From CAVURW01 sp963743595 (GTDB lineage: Bacteria > Verrucomicrobiota > Verrucomicrobiia > Methylacidiphilales > UBA1321), in assembly GCA_963743595.1 (NCBI GenBank), contig CAVURW010000059.1:1-8394 (forward strand): DNA of 8,394 bases, given 5' to 3'. The stretch's first letter is position 1. Each line of letters starts with the position of its first letter. The notes below the pieces were generated by a model. The model worked only from the letters and a program-made list of their open reading frames with translations. It was not told the DNA's origin and did not search any database. A program made the position numbers and the translations under genes. This document shows, one piece after another, positions 1 through 5,528 of the stretch.

Positions 1-2
1 CC

Positions 3-665
3 GGGACCGCGTATTTCTACACCCGTGACCACTTAGGCTCAGTTCGAGAGCTGATCAGTACTACCGGGGCGATTGCTTCCCGATTGAGTTATGACGTCTA
101 CGGACGAACCACTGTGGTGTCAGGAACAACGTTGCCAACATTCCAATATGCACACTATTATAATCACTCAACGAGCGGCTTATCTCTTACAAAATATCGC
201 GAGTTCGATTCAAATACAGGCAGGTGGCTTTCGCGGGATCCGGACGGAGAGAACCACGGAGCTGATGTTTACAATTACGTTAACCAGAATCCAATGAATC
301 ATTTAGATAGGCTGGGCTTGTGCAGCTGTTATACGATCTATCAATGTGATCAAAGTGATGCAGGTTTGGATCCTAATAGTAGCTGGTTTTGGCCTTCCTA
401 CATCGCTTATTACACATGTACCCGTATTTCAACAATTGGATCAAGTCCTCCGATGAATCCGAGAGCCTTTCAGCTAAGCGTTCCTTACGATAGCGCCGCT
501 CATCCACCCCCTTCGACCCAATACATTAAGAGATGCGCTGACAAAGGAAGTCGCGTGCCCGATGAAACGCTTTCCAGTCCTCCAACTGGAACTACTCCAA
601 TTCCTTCCCCCCCAACCCCGGTTCCTCGGCCTCAAAATCCTAGTGATTTAATATACTCCCAGTAA
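3..665 (+). CDS. Rhs/YD-repeat protein, C-terminal end (5' partial)
   Basis: This is the last 220 codons of a gene that begins left of the window; the frame is open from base 3, so the internal TTG at 84 is not taken as a start. The first part carries the hallmarks of the Rhs repeat-associated core: YFYTRDHLGSVREL near the window start, then LTKYREFDSNTGRWLSRDP and a closing YNYVNQNPMNHLDRLGL ending near base 320. In this family the core closes a large beta-cocoon that encloses a variable C-terminal tip, often a toxin, released during contact-dependent competition. Here the tip is 114 residues (about 321-662). It has five Cys (three clustered right after the core) and a Pro-rich end (SPPTGTTPIPSPPTPVPRP). 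I recognise no nuclease or other toxin motif in it. The gene is AT-richer than hisA downstream, in keeping with the mosaic nature of Rhs tips. Family assignment is firm; tip function is unknown. Confidence 0.93.
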   Translation, partial: GTAYFYTRDHLGSVRELISTTGAIASRLSYDVYGRTTVVSGTTLPTFQYAHYYNHSTSGLSLTKYREFDSNTGRWLSRDPDGENHGADVYNYVNQNPMNHLDRLGLCSCYTIYQCDQSDAGLDPNSSWFWPSYIAYYTCTRISTIGSSPPMNPRAFQLSVPYDSAAHPPPSTQYIKRCADKGSRVPDETLSSPPTGTTPIPSPPTPVPRPQNPSDLIYSQ

Positions 666-670
666 GTCTT

Positions 671-1105
671 ATGCTTATTACATATTCACGCCTTATTATT
701 TTTTCTCTACTTCAGTGTATTCTTATTTTCTCTGGAATGCTTGAATTAGTTCACCTAAATAATGATTATCTAGATTCTCAATGGAAAACAGCTAATACTC
801 AACTTCAGATCATGGAGCGAGTTATAGTTGATTCTAGAGATAATGGGGAGACTGCCCCCCCTCTTACGACTGAGGAGTCCGAGCACGCTTTTCTTGAAAA
901 TAATACCATACTGTATAAAACACTTATTACGACTCCCTCATTCGTTAAGTTCGGAAACTCTTTTACTCTATGCAAGGTCGTCGGCAATCAACTTATAGAT
1001 CCTTGGGGTGATCCGTATCGAGTATCTGCATTTTATGAAAAAGGAAAAATTATTAAAGTATGGACTCGGCATGGTCTTGTTATGACCGTTAACTGGAATA
1101 AGTGA
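671..1105 (+). CDS. Small membrane-anchored protein with pseudopilin-like DPWGDPY motif; possible Rhs partner
   Basis: This gene encodes 144 residues and starts five bases after the Rhs stop codon, so the two are probably co-transcribed. Residues 7-27 form one hydrophobic segment after a short basic N-terminus, suggesting an inner-membrane anchor or uncleaved signal. The rest looks soluble. LIDPWGDPYRV at 108-118, followed by short beta-like strands, resembles the C-terminal part of type II secretion pseudopilins (GspG-like DPWGNPY) and related proteins. However, the N-terminus lacks a clear prepilin cleavage motif (no G-F-T-L-x-E). The sequence is clearly AT-richer than hisA and the genes to the right. 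Position and composition would fit an immunity or accessory protein for the Rhs tip, but that is inference from context only. No Shine-Dalgarno sequence is evident before the ATG. Confidence 0.72.
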   Translation: MLITYSRLIIFSLLQCILIFSGMLELVHLNNDYLDSQWKTANTQLQIMERVIVDSRDNGETAPPLTTEESEHAFLENNTILYKTLITTPSFVKFGNSFTLCKVVGNQLIDPWGDPYRVSAFYEKGKIIKVWTRHGLVMTVNWNK

Positions 1106-1322
1106 ATGAACCACATAGCTTCGCCGTTTCCCTCAGTGGGTCAGCGTGAACTCGAAGTTGCAGCTTTTCCAAAATCCTTGAATTCGATCTGGAGATTCGC
1201 CTTCCACTCAATCCGCAAGCTTGGTAGGTTCACTCGCACGCTGTGGAAACAGGCTTCAACGTCCGCTTAAAAGTCTGTCAATAAACTCAGTAATCGGCGC
1301 GGAATTGCCAATATGATTAAAG

Positions 1323-1337
1323 TTAACTAATTGTTAA
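1323..1337. repeat. Inverted repeat TTAAC-taatt-GTTAA
   Basis: Two perfect 5-bp arms flank a 5-bp AT spacer, directly after another G (GTTAAC at 1322-1327). The same GTTAAC hexamer recurs at 1457-1462. The arrangement could be a protein-binding site, but AT-rich DNA produces such matches by chance fairly often. Confidence 0.3.
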
Positions 1338-1366
1338 TGCGTAATGTCAATATCAGGGCTCCGGGT

Positions 1367-1397
1367 TGCATAGCAGTCCTCCACGGATGCATAGCAG
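1367..1397 (+). repeat. 10-bp direct repeat, 21-bp period
   Basis: TGCATAGCAG occurs at 1367-1376 and again, without mismatch, at 1388-1397. The 21-bp distance equals two helical turns of B-DNA, which would place both copies on the same face of the helix, as with paired binding sites of a regulator. The flanks are also partly alike (CGGG-T before the first copy, CGGA before the second). The copies lie about 300 bases upstream of hisA, far for a classical operator, so they may instead belong to an unmarked promoter or a decayed element. Confidence 0.4.
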
Positions 1398-1456
1398 ACA
1401 GTTGCCGAAATGTGCTCAATTCTACACTTTTTCTCTGGACTCGTCGGTCATAAATC

Positions 1457-1476
1457 GTTAACCTGTAACTAGTTAA
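1457..1476. repeat. GTTAAC...GTTAA cluster with perfect 10-bp palindrome
   Basis: The stretch opens with GTTAAC and contains the perfect palindrome TAACTAGTTA at 1466-1475. The TTAAC and GTTAA arms at 1458-1462 and 1472-1476 are also reverse complements with a 9-base spacer. It echoes the inverted repeat at 1323-1337. A regulator site is possible but not demonstrated. Confidence 0.3.
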
Positions 1477-1620
1477 GTAAATAACGGTCGGATGATTGCC
1501 TCCCAACGGAACGGTAATCCCTGGCCTCCCGTTCTAATTTTTACTGATTTCTCGACAAGCTCGAAATGGATAACATTTTGATAGCGAATACTTTGAGTGA
1601 ACTATTTGTCCTAAAACGGC

Positions 1621-1636
1621 TGATCCCCACGGATCA
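1621..1636. other. Small perfect hairpin upstream of hisA
   Basis: TGATCC and GGATCA pair perfectly around the 4-base loop CCAC. The hairpin ends 55 bases before the hisA start. No T-run follows on the plus strand, so it is not a standard intrinsic terminator. It could sit in the hisA leader RNA. No His-rich leader peptide typical of attenuation is visible. Confidence 0.3.
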
Positions 1637-1691
1637 CGGCACCTGGATGAATGCCTCGTCATGCGCCAGCGCCTAGCGTATTCTCGGATCG

Positions 1692-2429
1692 ATGATTCTA
1701 TTTCCAGCTATTGATTTACGCGGGGGGCGCGTGGTTCGTCTTCAACAGGGCCGTTTCGATGCCGAGACCGTTTATGCCGAGGAGCCGCTCACGGTGGCGC
1801 AAGAGTTTGTCGCCGCTGGAGCTACCGCACTCCATGTCGTCGACCTAGACGGCGCTCTCAGCGGCGATCTCCAAAACCTGAATTCCATACAACTCGTCAC
1901 CCAAAAACTCCCCAGTTTATTTGTTCAAATGGGTGGCGGCCTGCGCACTCGGGAAGCCGTGGAACGCGTGCTTACTGCCGGTGTCTCGCGCGCGGTCATC
2001 GGCACCAAAGCGTGTGAATCGCTCCCCTTCCTAACGGAATTGGTCAACGAATTCGGCGCGGATCGGATCGCGGTCGGCATCGATGCGAAGAACGGCGTTG
2101 TCTCCACGCGCGGCTGGACGGTTCCGAGCCAATGGATGGCGGTCGATCTGGCAAAAGCGGTGGTTCAACATGGCATCCGCACGATTATCTACACCGACAT
2201 CGCTACGGACGGCATGCTCACCGGGCCGAATTTCGAGGCGCTTACGACGTTGCAAACGGCCGAGCCATCGGCGCAATACGTCGCCTCCGGGGGAGTCGCG
2301 AATATCAAACACATCGGTGATTTAATCGCGGTTAAACCGGCCCTGAGCGGCGCGATTGTCGGTAAGGCCATTTACGAAAAGACGCTCGATCTGCGGGAAG
2401 CGCTCGCTCTCTGCGCTAAGGTGGCATGA
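1692..2429 (+). CDS. hisA: HisA, ProFAR isomerase (EC 5.3.1.16)
   Basis: HisA is the cytoplasmic (beta/alpha)8-barrel enzyme of histidine biosynthesis that converts ProFAR to PRFAR by an Amadori rearrangement. The 245-residue product has the family's normal length. FPAIDLRGG at 4-12 carries catalytic Asp8, and VGIDAKNG at 128-135 carries the second catalytic Asp131. TDIATDGMLTGPN at 168-180 includes the conserved Thr168 and the phosphate-side loop. GGGLR at 81-85, ASGGV at 198-202 and GAIVGKAIY at 220-228 are the expected barrel and phosphate-binding motifs. The internal repetition typical of HisA/HisF half-barrels is visible. The ATG at 1692 gives the canonical N-terminus, although no clear Shine-Dalgarno sequence precedes it. 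No other his gene is in the window, so hisA is not embedded in a compact his operon on its downstream side. The peptidase gene begins 32 bases later and might share the transcript. Confidence 0.97.
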   Translation: MILFPAIDLRGGRVVRLQQGRFDAETVYAEEPLTVAQEFVAAGATALHVVDLDGALSGDLQNLNSIQLVTQKLPSLFVQMGGGLRTREAVERVLTAGVSRAVIGTKACESLPFLTELVNEFGADRIAVGIDAKNGVVSTRGWTVPSQWMAVDLAKAVVQHGIRTIIYTDIATDGMLTGPNFEALTTLQTAEPSAQYVASGGVANIKHIGDLIAVKPALSGAIVGKAIYEKTLDLREALALCAKVA

Positions 2430-2461
2430 GGCCAAAACAAAGCTTTACCTAGCGTAATGTT

Positions 2462-4147
2462 ATGAGAACATTAGTGAAGAGTCGCATGATCGTAAACTTC
2501 ACTTGCCGTGCCTTCTGGTGTCTCGGTGCGGTCGCTTTGTTTCTGCAACTGCAACCGCTCTTGGGCCAACAATCGATCCTCGTTACGATAAAGGACCGGG
2601 TTCCTGTCGAGCACCTGAACGCCGCCGGTCAGCTCGATAACGCCACGATGAGCACGCCTGGCGCGAGTTTCCAATTCCTCCGCGTCGAGGGGAGCAAGGT
2701 CGTTTTGGTCGATCCAACCGGTGGCGCGCTTCGCATTGATATCGTGGCCACGAACTACGTAGCGCCGGTCGTCGCGACACTGATTCCGCAACCGATTTCC
2801 GTCAAACCGGTCTCGAATGGCCTGCATCCCGTGACCGCCCAAACGACGCCGCGTCCGGCTGCGCACACGGCAGGATCCGCCGATCCCAAGGTGAACGAGA
2901 TCAATCAAGCTCTCGGTTTTCCATTGTTTACCGACGTCAGTTTATGGACAGAAGATGGAAATGAAGTCGGAAAGCGGATCGGTTGGAGCAAGGATTCAAT
3001 CAGCAGCTACCGCAAATATGATCTGCGCCCGGCCATTCGCCTGCACATGGAATTGGAGGCGGATGACGGAACGGTCTCTTCTACTTCTGATGACAAAAAG
3101 GAGACTCCCGCCAGCATTACCTCGGATGCGTTGGGTAAATCGCTGATCAATTACCTCGGTTCCCACGCCTACTCGTCCACGCTCTATTTGCGCAATGGCA
3201 AACCCGATTTCATCTCGCTCATTTTCGCAAATAACGGCGATATGAAGTTCCTCGCCAAAGACATTGATTTCAGTGAAGACGACGCCACGAAACTGGTGAA
3301 GCGCGACGCCCAGTTTCTGGAAAAGACGCTTTCGGGTGTCTTCGGCGATTTCTCCCAGAGCGGTTTTGGCTGCGGGGCGGCCCTGCGCCAACCGGCGGAA
3401 CGGTGGGATTGGAACGGGACATCGTTCCTGTTGCTGAATTGTCCGGGGCGTTACGCAGGCGTCGTGATTTGCCCGGTTGAGCTGGCGGATCGGCACGGGC
3501 TGCGTCCCGATCGCGATTCACAGGATGTGAAGGCGAATCTGGTGAATAACGTGGAAAAATTCGACGACGGCGATGTCAGTCTGAAAAATATCCCCTACGT
3601 CGATCAAGGGCCTAAGGGCTATTGCGTACCCGCAAGCTTCGAGCGCTACATGCGCTATCTCGACATTCCCAGCGACATGTATTTCTTCGCGACTGCCGGT
3701 GGAACGAATTTTGGCGGTGGAACGTATTGCGGGCAAATTCGCGGCGCGCTTTCGGACTATCTCTACAGCTACGCGGCGAATTGTCGAATGCTTCAAGCGC
3801 CGATGCAGATGTCCGATATCTCAAAGGAAATCGATTCCGGCCACCCGGTCATGTGGGCGTGCTTTTATCAGAAGGATATCGAGTCGAATGTGCGCGGTCG
3901 CAGCGCGCTTCGCACGCATGATCAGTGGGAGACGTACGTCCAACAGCTGAGCCTGGATATCAAAAAGCTTCCCAGCTACACCATCGACCGCGAAACGGGA
4001 CACATGCGCTTAATCGTGGGCTACAACAAGCAAACCAACGAGATCGCCACCTCCGATAGCTTTGGAAACGGCACGTACTATTGGCGCAGTTTGGACGAAG
4101 CGAATAGTGCCTCAGAAGGCGATGTTTCGGTTATTGATATTCAGTAG
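2462..4147 (+). CDS. Secreted C39-like (papain-fold) cysteine peptidase
   Basis: The 561-residue product has a basic N-terminus and hydrophobic segment (about 17-33) ending near QPLLGQQ, a likely Sec signal peptide, so it should act outside the cytoplasm. Residues about 37-103 look like a small SH3-like beta domain. Residues about 141-350 form a second region (NEINQALGFPLFTDVSLW, KRIGWSKDS, RWDWNGTSFLLL) of a type I associate with verrucomicrobial secreted proteins. The C-terminal part (about 376-545) is a papain-like domain: DQGPKGYCVPAS gives oxyanion Gln382 and nucleophile Cys388, GHMRLIVGYN gives His514, and ATSDSFGN gives Asp532. This order and spacing fit Peptidase_C39-like proteins. 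No ABC exporter is fused, unlike bacteriocin-processing C39 peptidases. ATG 2462 is used; the ATG at 2486 (Met9) is preceded by GAAGAG, would still leave a full signal peptide and may be the true start. Substrate unknown. Confidence 0.82.
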   Translation: MRTLVKSRMIVNFTCRAFWCLGAVALFLQLQPLLGQQSILVTIKDRVPVEHLNAAGQLDNATMSTPGASFQFLRVEGSKVVLVDPTGGALRIDIVATNYVAPVVATLIPQPISVKPVSNGLHPVTAQTTPRPAAHTAGSADPKVNEINQALGFPLFTDVSLWTEDGNEVGKRIGWSKDSISSYRKYDLRPAIRLHMELEADDGTVSSTSDDKKETPASITSDALGKSLINYLGSHAYSSTLYLRNGKPDFISLIFANNGDMKFLAKDIDFSEDDATKLVKRDAQFLEKTLSGVFGDFSQSGFGCGAALRQPAERWDWNGTSFLLLNCPGRYAGVVICPVELADRHGLRPDRDSQDVKANLVNNVEKFDDGDVSLKNIPYVDQGPKGYCVPASFERYMRYLDIPSDMYFFATAGGTNFGGGTYCGQIRGALSDYLYSYAANCRMLQAPMQMSDISKEIDSGHPVMWACFYQKDIESNVRGRSALRTHDQWETYVQQLSLDIKKLPSYTIDRETGHMRLIVGYNKQTNEIATSDSFGNGTYYWRSLDEANSASEGDVSVIDIQ

Positions 4148-4148
4148 C

Positions 4149-5522
4149 TCACTTCGTTCGAAACGGAGTCGGAACCGGTGGCTCTGTAGATGCAGGACTG
4201 GGCGATTCCATCACCTGAGGCAGCGGCGTGGCTGTGGGAGTGGCCGTTTTTGGTATCTGGGGAACCGGAACATGCGCTTGAGGGAGAGCTGGCATGGGAG
4301 GAACGGGAGTTGGCGTGATTTTAGAGGATCGTGGTGACTGGCTCGGCGTGAGGTTTTCGATCGATCCACCACCTAATGCCTGTTCGATTCGTTCCGCTGC
4401 ATCCGATCTTTGGTCGGGATGCACGATGATCGAAATCCGGCGCTGAATGCCATCGTCATCCTGATAGAATTGCGGTTTGAAAATGTAGATTTGGTCAGGC
4501 GTGGCATCGGCCGGAATGGGGGCGTTCAATTCTGGTAAGCACATGACAACCCAGTACTTGACCCGACGCCGATCGATCGTTTGATCCTGCTGAAGATCGG
4601 GGTTGGGCGAGGCCAGAGCATTGGAGAGGTCGACTGGGCCAGCAGCGCCGCCGGAACGTCGGTTTACCGGTGTGAGGGGCACGGAATTCGTTTGAGACGC
4701 GTTCAAATCGGGATTTGCCACGGAAGAGGCGAGTGCAGGATCGGGGCGGAGATTCGGCTGCGGTGCGGTCGGATCAAATTTCTTCGGCTTTGGCGTCGGC
4801 AAGGGCGTGAGATGAGGCAGCGAGGCCAATCGTTGCATGTCTAACTTATCTTGTAGGGTCAATGGCGGGAGCCAGAGTTCGTCCGAAGGGTATTTCACCA
4901 GATCGGCTGGGTGCGGGCCAGGTCGCGGTAGTGGTCGGTAGGTGAAGAAAAGGTGGGCGGAAGGGCTGCTATCTTCCAGATATTGCGCCGCTTTTTCCGG
5001 AGGCGCGATGGTCTTGGGCGTTATGGGGTTAATGAATTGTTGCAGCGTTACGAACATCCATTCCTCCGGCTTGCTGTAGCGGTCCGCCTGAGCTTCCACA
5101 TAATCACCGTTTGCATCGAGCGCGGCACTGCGCCACCCGATGGCTTCATCGGTGCCACGAATTTCCACCGGATCTGATTCCCAAACGCCACCCGGCAGCC
5201 ACTCCCACTCCCCGCGGCTCAGGTGTTTCCACGAGCCGTAATGCTCCGTAAGCCACGAGTGAGGCGCATTCCCTTTCCAGTACCAACCATAGCTCGAGTA
5301 GATCCAGCGACCGCTCGCGAAGGGAACGAAATTCGCATTGGGATGAAACGTCCATCCATCCTTTTCTTGACTCCAGGTGCCGTAAGTTTTTAGGAACGTG
5401 TAGGCCGTATCGAAATCGATTTTACCGCTATCCGTGTAGGACTGGATGCCAGCAAAAACAGAATTCGCGATCGAAAAAAGGGCGAGCAAGAGAACAACAA
5501 ACAACAGGCGTCGAGAACTCAT
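4149..5522 (-). CDS. Secreted DUF6600-like protein with Trp/Gly-Tyr modules and Pro-rich regions
   Basis: This is the last gene of the leftward cluster (457 residues). It begins with a signal peptide (SRRLLFVVLLLALFSIANSVFA, cut here for reading as residues 3-24, likely cleavage after Ala24). Three consecutive modules follow at about 47-114: YGTW...DGW, SGRWIYSSYGWYW, and YGSW...EWEWLPGGVW, spaced 23-25 residues apart. Such GxW/YGW modules recall DUF6600 proteins, which are common among envelope proteins, though this match is by eye. The second half alternates Pro-rich, low-complexity stretches (195-312 and 392-457) with one compact segment at about 316-385 (KYWVVMCLPELNAP, then QIYIFKP, ISIIVHPD) that looks like a small folded alpha/beta unit. 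The start lies 6 bases after the upstream stop, which implies translational coupling. Its stop is one base from the convergent peptidase stop. Function unknown. Confidence 0.75.
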   Translation of the reverse strand: MSSRRLLFVVLLLALFSIANSVFAGIQSYTDSGKIDFDTAYTFLKTYGTWSQEKDGWTFHPNANFVPFASGRWIYSSYGWYWKGNAPHSWLTEHYGSWKHLSRGEWEWLPGGVWESDPVEIRGTDEAIGWRSAALDANGDYVEAQADRYSKPEEWMFVTLQQFINPITPKTIAPPEKAAQYLEDSSPSAHLFFTYRPLPRPGPHPADLVKYPSDELWLPPLTLQDKLDMQRLASLPHLTPLPTPKPKKFDPTAPQPNLRPDPALASSVANPDLNASQTNSVPLTPVNRRSGGAAGPVDLSNALASPNPDLQQDQTIDRRRVKYWVVMCLPELNAPIPADATPDQIYIFKPQFYQDDDGIQRRISIIVHPDQRSDAAERIEQALGGGSIENLTPSQSPRSSKITPTPVPPMPALPQAHVPVPQIPKTATPTATPLPQVMESPSPASTEPPVPTPFRTK

Positions 5523-5528
5523 AGACGA

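Larger units (their letters stand above)
1106..1691. other. Gene-poor intergenic stretch with short repeats
   Basis: No recognisable gene lies in these 586 bases. A 54-codon frame (1106-1270) begins with an ATG directly abutting the TGA stop of the preceding gene and is in the same frame, but its product resembles nothing I know. From about 1300 the sequence turns AT-rich and holds a 10-bp direct repeat (1367-1376, 1388-1397), GTTAA-type inverted repeats (1323-1337, 1457-1476) and a 6-bp hairpin (1621-1636). The hisA promoter must lie here or further left, but no good sigma70 pair could be placed. The segment marks the change from the AT-rich Rhs locus to the GC-richer chromosome and may be an old insertion boundary. 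Confidence 0.6.

Noticed and set aside
84..86. TTG at 84 as the start of the Rhs gene
   Set aside because: The Rhs core motif YFYTRDHLGSVREL lies upstream in the same open frame, so the gene enters from outside the window.
2439..2446. AAAGCTTT palindrome between hisA and the peptidase gene
   Set aside because: Short AT-flanked palindrome; the same octamer occurs at 7559-7566, and neither has a stem or context supporting a function.
2471..2908. 145-codon minus-strand frame inside the peptidase gene
   Set aside because: Arg-rich antisense shadow; the plus-strand frame has a signal peptide and recognisable domains.
2996..3496. 166-codon minus-strand frame inside the peptidase gene
   Set aside because: Antisense to a coherent 561-residue protein with conserved motifs; no independent support.
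4145..4175. Possible bidirectional terminator at the convergent junction
   Set aside because: Only a 4-bp CGTT/AACG stem is visible, without a T-run; too weak to call.
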